Assembly: GCA_029204225.1 (NCBI GenBank)
Contig: CM055107.1
Span: forward strand, 49,610,546 to 49,674,545
Source: Diphasiastrum complanatum
Lineage: Eukaryota; Streptophyta; Lycopodiopsida; Lycopodiales; Lycopodiaceae
Direction of reading: 5' to 3'
Length of the DNA stretch: 64,000 bases
Shown: positions 44,270-60,343 of the stretch, piece after piece
How the letters are laid out: every line of letters starts with the position of its first letter
How positions within the stretch are numbered: the stretch's first letter is position 1
Notes under the pieces: generated by a model
The model's database searches: none
Seen by the model: only the letters and a program-made list of their open reading frames with translations
Told to the model about the DNA's origin: nothing
Made by a program: the position numbers and the translations under genes

Positions 44270-44770
44270 TCAACACTTTTTAGCACTCACATGGGTTACA
44301 ACTTCAAGTGCACATATATATCTCTATAGGAGTCCAAATTTAATTTTTCTTTATGAACAAGTTTCTATGGTCATAAAGGATTTTTGAAAGTAGATAATCA
44401 AAAAAAAGGTTGTAAAAAGCACCTTCAAAAGAGCTGTAACTTTTTAACACTTTTCAATAATTTTCAACACTTTTCAGCACTTGACATGGGTAACTTTAGA
44501 TGCACATACTACAGAATTCTAAATTGAAAAAAATTTGAGAGACATGTTTCTATGGCCATATAATACTTTTTAAAGTAGACAACCCAGAAAAATATTGTTA
44601 AAATCATGGTGTTATACACTCAAATATGATATTTCTAGTTTTAGTGACTTTTATCAACACTTAAATGCGTAAATTTGGATGACGTACCTATTTCTATAGA
44701 CGTCAAAATTCAATTCTTTTTTGATAGTCATGCTTTTATAATCATACAGGATTTTTGAGAGTATACATGC
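44270..44770. repeat. Three decayed tandem repeats of about 180-190 bp
   Basis: Successive units share the order: caacacttttcagcac; acatgggtaacttt(a/g)gatgca; tctatag..tc(a/c)aaattcaatt; atgtttctatggtcata; gatttttgaaagtagaca. Units begin near 44278, 44470 and 44650. Identity is low, so the array is old. Confidence 0.6.
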
Positions 44771-49398
<4,628 letters not shown>

Positions 49399-49995
49399 TC
49401 ACTGGCCAGCTACTTTTGTCATTTTGATCCGAATGACCAAGGGCTTTCTGGCTGAAGTAGCAGTAGACATGCTAGAGGACTCGCCACTATCTGAAACTTG
49501 CCCAGAACCATCAAGCTCCTGAGAATGCCCCTGTTGTGGTCGGCCACGAACAAAAGAACACAATCCATCTATGTCAGAAGCAACCCCTGGCTCCACGGTA
49601 TGATCCTCTCTAGCTCCCGAAGATACATCTTTATGTTTCCAACTGCTTCTTTGCCATCTGGTTGCTTCTGTTGGCATGTTGTGGGTGTGGAAGTTGTCAG
49701 GGAGGGCAACAAACCTCCTTTGTCTCCTCGAGAAGTAGGGGGGACTCCTCCTGGCTAGCTTGTAAGATAACTTCTTCTCTGGTGAGCACATGGTGAGTGT
49801 TGTCATATTCTCACCCACCAAAGCTTCGTCAGAAACTTTTGGCCTTGAATCTCTGCTGTAAGCTTTTGCAGTCTGAGGCTGGATATCAGATCTCGCCGCA
49901 TGGCTAGTCACTTCGCGTGTAATCTTGTGCAGTTTACCATGGGCAACTCTGTACCAAACTCCATCAATCCTCACACTCAATCTCCTTTTCTTCAT
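49399..49995 (-). CDS. Hypothetical basic plant protein
   Basis: An uninterrupted ORF from ATG 49995 to a stop at 49399, about 198 residues. It starts MKKRRLSVRIDGVWYRVAHG, continues with a basic KKLSYKLARRSPPYFSRRQR segment, a SQELDGSGQVSDSGESSSMS stretch, and ends KPLVIRIKMTKVAGQ. Composition is rich in Ser, Lys and Arg, suggesting a nuclear or nucleic-acid-associated protein, but no domain was recognised. The frame is open upstream of the ATG to about 50061, so a spliced upstream exon cannot be excluded. No repeat signature overlaps it, so it may be a real host gene. Confidence 0.45.
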   Translation of the reverse strand: MKKRRLSVRIDGVWYRVAHGKLHKITREVTSHAARSDIQPQTAKAYSRDSRPKVSDEALVGENMTTLTMCSPEKKLSYKLARRSPPYFSRRQRRFVALPDNFHTHNMPTEATRWQRSSWKHKDVSSGAREDHTVEPGVASDIDGLCSFVRGRPQQGHSQELDGSGQVSDSGESSSMSTATSARKPLVIRIKMTKVAGQ

Positions 49996-52900
49996 AGGTG
50001 ATGCAAAGAAAAAAGTTTCCTTTCCAAACAAATTTGATCCAATGAGAAAAACCCACCTCAATCAAGCCTTTGATTTTGAACCAACTGAGCACCTCAAAGC
50101 ATCACCACATGCACAAGCTATTTACATCCCAAGGAAAAAACCATCTCACACACCTTCTTCTTACAAAAACTCAAATCCAAACACCACTAGGCCTACCCAC
50201 ACCTAAAATCTTCAAAATCAATTAAAACCAATAGAACCCAACAAGGATCTTCCAGCAAGGAGTTGCCTAAGGATGCAAAATCAGTAAACACAAAGTTAGA
50301 GTTAACAATGCCTAGAGAATTCCAGCAGCAAGGCCAGAAAGAGGAGCAGGAGAACAAGGAATCATGCTTAGCAGGGGAGTGCAAGATGAAATTTTGAATG
50401 CAGGATCACAAAGGGATGCAGGCAACAGAGATGGGTCTGATTGCGGATGATGATCCGAGCAAAGCAAGAATTCTTTTCGCCTTTCAACTGATTCCCTTCC
50501 CCCAAAAGTACAGACGACTGGAAAGGTGTGCTCTTTCCTCTTCCTGACACACAAGGGTTAACCAAGTTCTATTAAACCAGTTTACCTTAATCACCCTAGT
50601 TAAGTCCTTGGTTTAAATTAACTCTAAGGGGATTAGATTCCTTGATATATCCTGGTGACCTAGGGTCACACGTCAAAACCGTTGTATGCCATCAGGGCTG
50701 GAATTTGAAGTGCCTACCCGCCTTTCAAATTGAAGGCCATTTTTTTTATTTTTTTATTATAATATGGAGAGTAAAGTCGTTGGTTTATGTGATATGGCAT
50801 CAAGGCTTGAAAATTGAAGGGCAACTTTGACTGACATGCCCACCTCTCACATTGAAGGGCGGACTTGATTTTTTACTTTCATATAACATGCATGCTTCAA
50901 GGCCTTCCTTTGAATATAAAAATGTAAGAACATTTTATTGTATTTCAAAAGGACAATAAAATTTGGACTTTTTGTGAATTTTGACTTATTAAATTGACTT
51001 TTGAAATCGAACAATGATTTTTAAGTGTACAACACTTTGTTCAAATATTGCGGCTATTGCCGCTATAGTGATAAGCTATTGTGACAATTTAATAAAAGTC
51101 GAGATGTCACTCCTTTGGTGAGTTTGAGCATTAAAATTAATCTTTTTTAATTTCCTTAAAGTTGAATATTCTTTTTTTGATTTTTTACTTTTTCTCTTCA
51201 ACAATTTGAATGCCTTGCAAGGCAAGGCTTATGGTGATATACCAATTACCTCATTTTAGTTTTTGGCCTTTGACATACATTGGGGCTTGCATAACCAAAG
51301 CCCATGCCAGCATCATACATGAGTGAGGGTTCAACCCTTGCAATTTTGATAGCGCGGTGTTCATGCATTGTTATTTATTTAGCATTCTTGTGATAGTGGT
51401 AAGATAGTGTGACGACTAATGTGTCACTTTTAGGTGAGTTTGAATTAAAAAGTGTGTTTTTCTTAATCTTTTTAACTCACAGGAAAAAAAAAATTCTTTG
51501 ATTCTTAACATGCACAACAAAGCTCGTGATTTTTGGGATCACCCTGTTATTTTGCATCACTATTGCCTTTTCTTTTTTAAGCTATGCATTTTGGTTTCCA
51601 AGGGGGCTTGAACCTGGGACCAAAGAAACATGACGTTTGTACTGCCAAAGTTTTATTTGTGCTTGTCGTTGTATATGTTAATAGGTCCATTGCACAAGGG
51701 TAAGTTCATATGTAGTATGGTTAGCTGACAAAGATCACTTATGGGAATCCTTACAATATGTCTCTTCCACCAATCGACATTCAAACCATGATTTTCATTC
51801 TCGCAAGAAAGCACTCTAGCCCACAACTTGACTATAGTGGAAGGCTCTATACTGTTTGTTACTAGCATCAATATGGACAATATTTACCCTTCTAAATTGT
51901 AAGCAAGGACCATCCTATGTCTATATGCTCCTAGATATCCCTTTTTCCAAGCTCAAACCAAAATTTGAGCTTAGGTCTCCATTGCCAAAGGTAACACTCT
52001 TGTTTATGTTGACTGACTAAGATGATGGTCTTCATGCATTGATTATGCATGACCTGAGGCAAAGTCATGTACATGAATATTCTTATGTCATACTCTTCGA
52101 GCAAGAATGAGCAGTTAGTGCATGCTCTTGCTATTTGACACAATTTGCGTAGAAACGTTTGCGGTCATAAGATGTCTTTCTCGATACTTTGAACAAGAAT
52201 CAACTCTATTAGCCCTTGAAAAGGCTTATCCAAAATATTTACATGTATGGTAAACACTAAAAGCCTATAGTAATTTTTTATAAATGAGTTCTATGCATAA
52301 AGATGATTTGTTGTTAAAAGTTTTGTCAATTCTGTGAATTAATTTTAAAGTATTAAGATAATTAGTCTAACTTCGATAGGTAAGAGAACCATGGTTTTGA
52401 AACACAATGATGCATTCAAAATGCATGCCATATTGGTCAATGATAAATGAGCACAAGTGTGAATAAACTACTAAGCTTTCTAGAGTTCAAAATTTTCAAA
52501 CTTAAATATCATGACAACCTATATATGGCCAACAACCTCTCCAAATCAAAAAAGCAAAATCTTAAAGTTGTTGCAATAACATAGTATGCATTCACTTGTC
52601 ATCTTGGCATATAGCAAAATAGTACAAAAGCGCATTGTGTATATAAAAACTTCAATTTCAAAGTGCACCTTCAAAACGAGATTGTTAAACCAATGATTAT
52701 AAGCCCTTCAAGATGTTTAAGGACATTTTACTCTCTTTGAGTTCCCTTTTAACAACATTTGAGGCAAGCCCAAATTTTGATTAAACATGTCAAAAAGCAT
52801 AAACATTCAAGCCAAAAAGATAGAGAGTCACATAAGATGGATTATCTTCACATTCCAACAAGGTTGTTGAGAATACTTGGATGCTCACTCTGCTACATGG

Positions 52901-53507
52901 TATGAAGATTTGGAGCCCTCCCTAGACAAGAGTTTCTTTGACGGCCTCAAATGTTATGATGTGTAATTCTCTCAACATAAAGCCTCATGGTCATTCTTAG
53001 AAGGGTATCTTGTCTCTCCCTCTTTTGCCTTGTTTTTATTGCAAACGGTTCACCGTCCTCCTCCCTCCCTCATTGTCACTTGTGTAGGAACCATTTTTTA
53101 GTAAAAGATTTCCCTCACCTTATAAAGGGTGTCCTAGAAAGTGGATTATTTAATTCTCACTTTTTTTTTTCCTACAATAAGGGTGTGATTTCCTGATAGG
53201 AGGAGATGTCAATATGTCATTAAGCTTAAGTAATTTGTCTATAAGAGCCATTATCCATGACTTGTTCATATTCATATATGTTAAGAATTTCTTATTGATA
53301 GATTGAGCTGCCCTTGTGTTGATGTTTGGCAAAACTGACCTAAAGATTCTCATACGAAATTCAATTGTAGAAGGTTCAATTGTGACATGTTATGGCCAAA
53401 ACCGCAAGGAAAGGGACATGAAGTCACATAATGAATGAAACCATGGCTACCAAATAAAGGCCTTTTGCCAAATAAACTTAGCAATACTAGTACGCATGCT
53501 CGCTGTT
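49996..53507. other. Non-coding, with decayed dispersed repeats
   Basis: 49996-50640 may be 5-prime UTR and promoter of the minus-strand ORF. Segments at about 51030-51120, 51330-51560 and 51850-51990 are decayed copies of sequence also found at about 61600-62060. No coding sequence was recognised elsewhere. Confidence 0.45.
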
Positions 53508-53645
53508 GGGGGGAGCCAGCAAACCCCACCCCCCCCCCCCCCTGCCCATGACGGGCGCCCGTGTGTCGGAAAGCGCGAGGGGGGGGGCAACGCCAACGCT
53601 TCCTGTCACGCGTTAGCGGGGCAGTGTTAGCACTGCCCCACTAAA
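53508..53645. other. GC-rich island with homopolymer runs and inverted repeats
   Basis: A C14 run at 53529-53542, a G9 run at 53579-53587, a perfect 12-bp palindrome acgggcgcccgt at 53551-53562, and a 9-bp perfect inverted repeat ggggcagtg/cactgcccc at 53618-53626 and 53631-53639 occur within 140 bases. AT-rich DNA surrounds it on both sides. It has no coding potential. Base composition is unlike anything else in the window. Confidence 0.9.
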
Positions 53646-53797
53646 GTTTTAATATATATAGATTAGGTGAATCTGGATATTATTTGATAAACTATACTTC
53701 AAACATGACAATCAATAAATTATCAATGATATATTATGTTTCAAAATATAGATTTTGTGGGTATATAAGTCTTATCAAACCTTTAGAATAGATGGGA

Positions 53798-56700
53798 GGT
53801 AGAAATTCTCCATGCCATGGTGGAACTGGCAACCCAAACGATGTTATCTTTCACATAATTGCAAATCAAATCACATAATTCCTTGCTCAATCCAACTAAA
53901 CATGGGGTCTTCTTGGAATCAAGGCCAAGGTCAAGGACGTGGCTATTCAAGACAAAATAAACCTGGAAATTGTAGGTACTGCAACAAACTTGGCCACTAG
54001 GAGCATGAATGTTTCAAGAAACAGAAGGAGATGGAACAAAGAAAAGACAAATGGCAAGCGGGAAATTATGCTGATCAACATCAATTTGATGACTATTATT
54101 ATGAAGACAATTATACTGATCAACATCAATATGATGATGATCGATATGAAGATGATACAGGTGAGAGTTCAAAATTGTTCATTACAGCATTAATGACAAG
54201 TGATGAAGCCAAGGATACCTGGTACATTGACAATGGTGCATCCAAGCACATGACTTCAAGAAAAGAGTGGTTTTTAGAACTCAAGGAAATTGACAATGGT
54301 GATGAAGTTGGACAAGCTGATGGCAAATTGCTATCTGTTAAAGGAGTTGGAGTGGTACCAGTGAAGTTAGCCAGTAGGAAGATAAAGCAGATAAGCAATG
54401 TGCAATATGTACATGGCTTAGCTAACAATCTACTCTATGTTGGGACGAACAACTCAAGGTTGAGTTTGATAGCAACAAATGTCTCGTCAAGGACATCAAG
54501 AATCACGACAAAGTGATTGCTACAGGAGCTAGAGTCAATGGGAATCAACTCTACAAATTAAATGCGGGGTCTTTTACTCTCAAGCTATGGTAAGCATTGT
54601 TGATAGTCGAAGTGACCTTTGGCATCGAAGGTTTGATCATATTAGTGCTCAAAGCTTGCAAATCCTTAAAAGAGGTAATCTGGTTGTTGGATTGCCTGAT
54701 ATCTCTTTTGAAGGAAAAATTTGTGAGAGTTGCATTTTTGGGAAAACAGCATATAGATAGAGATTTCCCAAAGATGGAGCAAGAAGAGCCAATGGCATTC
54801 TTGATCTTGTTCATAGTGATCTGTGTGGACCAATACAAATGAGGTCCAGTAGTGGTTGTTACTATTTCATCACATTCATTGATGACTATAGTAGACATAT
54901 CTATTTCATAAGCAAGACATCTGATGCTTTTGCCAAGTTTAGAGAGTTCAAGGCTCTAGTTGAAAAACAAACAGGCTGTTATATTAAGACCCTCAAATCA
55001 GATGGTGGCGGTGAGTATTTTTCAATAAAGTTTATAAATTTTTCCAAGGATCAAAGGATCAAGAGACAAACTACTGCACCCTATTCACCACAACAAAATG
55101 GAGTTGCATAACGGAAAAACAGATCCATTGTGCAGATGGCTAGGGCAACGCTTAAGAGCAAGAGTTTGCCCAATATTTTTGGGCAGAAGCATGCAACACA
55201 GCTACTCATATCTTGAATCGGTGTCCTACGAAGTCTGTGGAGGGTAAGACACCTTACGAAGCCTTTACTAGAAAGAAACCTAATGTTTCTCATTTACGAT
55301 TATTTGGTTGTGATGCTTACGCTCATGTGCCTGTGAAAAACAAAAGAAGTTGGATGCAAAAGTTGTTAAGTGTATTTTTCTTGATATGATGAAAGAGCCA
55401 AGGCATACAGGATGTATGACACAGATGCACAAAAGATCGTGATTTCTAGAGATGCTACTTTTGATGAGATGGGTCAAAATGACCAAATAAAATTGACAAT
55501 TGATTCCTTTGATGATAAAGCTAAAGTACAGGTGAAGAAAGAAGTTGGTGTCGATATGGAATAGCCAATTGAAAAATACAAGGTTAATAATGAGACTCCT
55601 AGGAGGGTGCCTAAGTGGTACTTGTCAGTAACAAGTGATGCTAATAAGGGAGATAGTCCCGAATCAATTGAGCAGGGAGAGCTTAGAAGATCAAGTAGAA
55701 ATCGGAAACCTCTTGCAAGATTAGAGATGAATCTAGCCCTGATGGGCTCGGTGCTCAAGGCTCAAGAACCAAAAACTTTTGATGAAGCAAAGGAGCACAA
55801 GGAGTGGCGTGCAGTTATGGAAACAGAAATGGAAGCCATATCGAAAAATAGACGTGGAATTTGATTGAGCTACCTGATGGTAAAAAGCCTATCACTTGCA
55901 AATGGATTCATAAGATCAAATATGGACTAGATAGGCAGCTCAAAAGTACAAAGCACGGTTGGTTGCGAGAGGATTTGAGCAACAATAAGGTATTGATTTT
56001 GAGGAAACCTTTGCACCCGTAGCTAAGATGGTGACTATACATTCTATCATTGCTATTTTTGTTTTTTATGGTTGGAAGATCTAGCAAATGGACATTAAAT
56101 CTGCTTTTCTTAATGGAGTGCTAGATGAAGAGGTGTACTTAGCACAATTTCAAGGATTTGTTGAGCCAGGGAGAGAGCATCTTGTTTGTAAACTCAACAA
56201 AGCAATTTATGGATTGAAGCAAGCACCACGAACATGGTACTCTTGCATTAATGAACACTTCAAGCGAAGGAGAATGGTAAAGAGTGATGCTGATTTTAAT
56301 CTTTACATTCTAAGGCAAGATTCAGATATAGTGTTCATTGTGTTGTACGTGGATGATTTGATTATTACAAGAAGTAATGAGAGCTTAATTGATAAAATCA
56401 AATCAGATCTTTCCAATGCTTATGACATGAGCGATCTAGGATTGATGCACTATTGTCTTGGCATTGAAATATGGCAAAAGGAAGACATGGTCTTTCTTAC
56501 ACAAAGCAAATATGCATGAGATTTGCTTTATAAGTTCAATATGCAGGATTGTAAGCCTTTGAGTACACCTATGGATGTCAACATGAAGCTTACTGCATAT
56601 GATGAATCTGAAAAAGTGGATGCTTATTTGTATAAACAGTTGGTGGGTAATTTGATTTATTTGACACACACACGACCTGATATTTCTTATGATGTTGATG

Positions 56701-57283
56701 TTGTTAGTCAATTTATGCAAGATCCTAGTCAAGCACACTAGAAGTCTGCTAAATGTATCCTCAGATACATTCGAGGGACATTGAATTTTGGTTTGAAGTA
56801 TAATCAACCTGAAGCGCCAATATTGGTACGTTATACAGATGCCGATTGGGTAGGTAATATTGATGACAGAAGATCTACCAGTGGTCATACATTCAGTTAT
56901 GGTACAGCTGCAATTTCATGGAGCACCAAAAAGCAACCTACAGTAGCCTTATCATCAATAGAGGCTGAATATCGAGCACTCAGCAATGCTACACAAGAAG
57001 CGGTATGGTTACGAAGATTGCTTGTGGATTTAGGTCAACCATAGGTGAATGCGCTACTATATCTTGCGACAGTCAAAGTTGCATTCACCTTGCCAAAAAT
57101 CCAGTTTTACATGCTCAAACCAAGCACATCGAAATACACTATCATTTTGTTCGAGAGAAAATTCTTGATGGAGCCATCGATCTTGTTTTTTGTAAATCTA
57201 AAGATCAAATGGCAGATATTTTTACTAAGTCATTAGGTAGATGTAAATTTGAGAGGTTTCGTGCTCTATTAGGAATAGAATAA
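53798..57283 (+). pseudogene. Ty1/copia gag-pol pseudogene (copia D)
   Basis: The most complete copia pol here. The zinc knuckle CRYCNKLGH-stop-EHEC at 53971-54012 has a TAG inside. Protease has TWYIDNGASKHMTS (near 54220) with Asn in place of Ser in DSG. Integrase is at about 54780-55300, with LKSDGGGEYFS and YSPQQNGVA followed by a stop. RT is at about 55860-56520, with MDIKSAFLNGVLDEEVYLAQ, YGLKQAPRTWY and VLYVDDLII. RNase H is at 56523-57283, with RYTDADWVGN, SSIEAEYRAL, SCDSQSCIHLAKNP and DQMADIFTKSLG. About seven stops or frameshifts are visible. The 5-prime end (gag N-terminus, leader, LTR) is missing, cut near the GC-rich island. Confidence 0.93.
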
Positions 57284-57290
57284 TGTAATT

Positions 57291-57480
57291 TTGAGGGAGA
57301 GTGCTAATAATCAATAATAAACTTCATTCTGTTATTGTTTACGATGTACATTAATGTTGACAGCTGTTACTAGCTGTAATTAGCCGTAGGCTAGTCTATT
57401 AGTCTACTCGTAGGTTTTTTCTAGAGAGGCTTCTTGTGATGCAAAGTCTTGTGATCTTGTTTTTTATGCCAAAATCTAAC
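57291..57480 (+). repeat. Copia D polypurine tract and 3-prime LTR start
   Basis: A purine-rich ttgagggagag directly precedes TGCTAATAATC at 57302, the usual PPT-LTR arrangement just after the pol stop. An LTR ending at ctaaca near 57480 would be about 180 bases, but with no partner LTR the end is a guess. Confidence 0.55.
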
Positions 57481-59110
57481 AAATAGAAGAACTCACACAA
57501 TACTCAAAAATAAATAAATAATGGGGTCCTCTTGCAAGCTCTCCATAGTGTGCCAAAAATCTTGTAGCATTTGGCATCATTATCAAGGAGATGATGCAAT
57601 TGTTTTTTTTTTTTTTTTTTTGGGGGGGGGGGGTTGAATTCCTATCCTCTCCATCCCTATCTTTCTTCTAATCTAGATCCATTCACTAACTGTTGTAAAT
57701 ACATGTATAGTTGCACACTCTATAGAATTACACTTGTTTTATAATAGTCTGCAGAAATACAAAGAAATTCGTGACAGAGTCTTGATGACACGAAAGTGTT
57801 CAACCACCTCAGCTATTCGGCATTCGCCACGTCGAACATTTAGACGACTTTGACTTTTGACCACTCAGCCATTTTGCCACGTCGACTATTTGCAACCTCG
57901 AATATTTTCTATTCAGCCTCGACAACCTTGATTGTTTCAAGCTCATAGCTAGTCATCTATCACTCTCAAGTTGAGTCGATCAAAAGGCGGCTCAACCGTA
58001 CCATCGTCATGACCGGGCAGGATCTCCAATGGACTCAGATACTATCTGAAAGCGACTGACAATAGTACATAGTGAATTAATCTAATTTGCAATGTATAGC
58101 TTAACCATTCTGTTAATTAGCTAGCCATCTATACAAATACCCATCAACTTATTAGTTGTAAGGTTAATGGTTGAATTGAACACTGAACACTCAGAACGTA
58201 GAATCAGTGATTGAATATCTAGAGCGCAATTGTTCTATTCTTTCTCTCTGTTACTATAGAGTATCATCTTAGAAAGAATGCAACTCTGTCTGCATTCAGA
58301 CTATTATCATTTGTCACTAATTAATATTTGTTCCATAAATCGAGTCGTGTATGTTCTGATTGAATGCTTATTTTATTCATGTTCAAATAGATTCATGCTT
58401 GTAGATAAATTATTTGTAGATTAAACTATTCATGTCACTGATAGCATAGGTTGAATTCGTTGTTCCAATCACCTAGATGTTTTATGCTTCCGCACATAAA
58501 ATCTAAATCTATAAGTTAGTGAATTCATGCATGGCTATGGAATCGAGTCTCTCGATCCAGTGACTTTGAAGCTGTGATCAAGTAAGACTGATTTCGATTC
58601 ATTCGAATCTGATCTGAATATAATAGACATAGTTACATGTACTTAGGATTCCGCTCGTTTCTCATTGATACGATGTGCATTGCCTTGAATCCCAACATGG
58701 GGGGGAGGGAATGATGTTGTTGCTTGATTTTGGCAACATGCAATTACATTGAGTAAGTGGAGAGAGTCCATTTTGAATACCACTTCATTATTGTAATGGG
58801 AATAAATGACCCATTCAACATTATGTGTATGTGGGTCCATACTACAAGCCATATAAAATAAGCTTGGCCATGAGCTAGCTAGTAGGTTGTAATGTTTGTA
58901 CATAAAGTAGTGTAGACACTAAAATTTTCCTTGGGTGTAGCTTAAGGTAGATAAGTTATTATTAGGGTAGTTGGGGTATATTGAATAAGAGAAAAAAATA
59001 GCTTGTTACATAATGGGCTTATCCTCGTTGGATATAACCCAAATCCTTGATTTGGATCATCATCTCTCATTCAAAAGAATCAATGATTTAAGGTCTTCTT
59101 CTTCTTCATC

Positions 59111-59114
<4 letters not shown>
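57481..59114. other. Non-coding, with a T19-G12 run
   Basis: 57603-57621 is a T run followed immediately by a G run to 57633. 57800-58640 has an LTR-like look (a TATA-like ctatacaaatacc near 58131) but no PBS, coding sequence or partner copy was found. Confidence 0.45.

Positions 59115-59179
<65 letters not shown>
59115..59179. repeat. (TC)n microsatellite
   Basis: About 32 TC units, preceded by a cttcttcttcatcatc trinucleotide stretch. Confidence 0.98.
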
Positions 59180-59181
<2 letters not shown>

Positions 59182-60093
59182 GAACCTCACATGCCTTTCT
59201 CTTTCTCCACACTACTTACTCCCTTCTCACTCTTTCAAAATCTTCCATTCTCCTTTCACTTGTTGATCCAATTTTTTTATTTATGTTCAATGTAAGTAGC
59301 ATAATATGAAGTAGGATTGAGCCATTTTTCTTTATATGTGTATTCTTTTCATAGGTTTTAGTGCTTACATCTTGTTAGAAATTGATAATCATTAAATTTA
59401 TCATGCCTTTGTGCGTAGTTTATCTTTTCTTGCTTGTTTCTTGAGATTGATGCAATGTGAGCTTGCAAATAGCCTCTCAATATATCACCATCCTCAAGCT
59501 ATGCTATATAAAATTTTTGAACCATTCTATCTTCTCGCAAGCTCTCTACATTTTGCCAAGTATCTTGCAATGATGGCACATTCAAAACTCTTGCGCTTAC
59601 AAGACTTGTGTTTCTTTGTTCCCTTTTGTGTACCTATAAGATCTTTGCTTGTAATACTCCTAATTTTCCATCACATGGTTCTATAATACATGATTGTAGA
59701 CTAATTGATTTTATCAACACATTTTTTTTATTATCTTTGGTTGCATTCTCATGCAATTTGATGGTAGTAGTCATCTCACTCGCCTCCCTCAAAGTGTGCC
59801 CTTTTTGTCCACATGTAGGTAATATAAACCTATGTAGACTATGCAATTTAAGGTCCTAGAGTTGTGGTTATGATGTTTCATCCTTGAGCAAACTATTTAT
59901 GAACATTTTCTACTTCTTACAAATAGAAGAAGAAGACGGAAGACTATTGTGATCAATCAAGCATGTGATGTGTTAAAAATCAATGTGGTGACACTTCAAT
60001 GTTACAAAAGACTTATGATTATCATTGTTTTTCTTATGTTAAGTTTTGTTATATAATGAGATAATCTTTGGTATTTATCATATGGGGTGCAAT
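59180..60093. other. Non-coding, nothing recognised
   Basis: Open frames at 59411-59686 and 59608-59859 show no known motif and are probably chance. Confidence 0.45.
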
Positions 60094-60343
60094 CATGTCA
60101 TGTGAAACTTTGCCTTTAAAAATGGCATTAGAGGCATTGCAACTAGGGGAATGATAATACAATAGTTTCAAGCAAAATTTAGGCAAGTTATAGGTTTATT
60201 GGAATAAATATATGACATCCTTGATTTTGCAACATGTCATGTGAAACTTTGCCTTTAAGAATGGAATTAGAGACATTGCAACTAGGGGAATGATAACACA
60301 ATAGTTTCAAGCCAAATTTAGGCAAGTTACAGGTTTATTGAAT
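60094..60343 (+). repeat. 139-bp tandem duplication
   Basis: Units start catgtcatgtgaaactttgc at 60094 and 60233 and agree through attgcaactaggggaatgat and ggcaagtta(t/c)aggtttatt. The second unit lacks the last 30 or so bases. Confidence 0.9.

Noticed and set aside
51600-51640. gcttgaacctgggacc as a tRNA gene or SINE B box
   Set aside because: No A box at proper spacing and no cloverleaf; kept only as a weak hint within the dispersed repeat finding.
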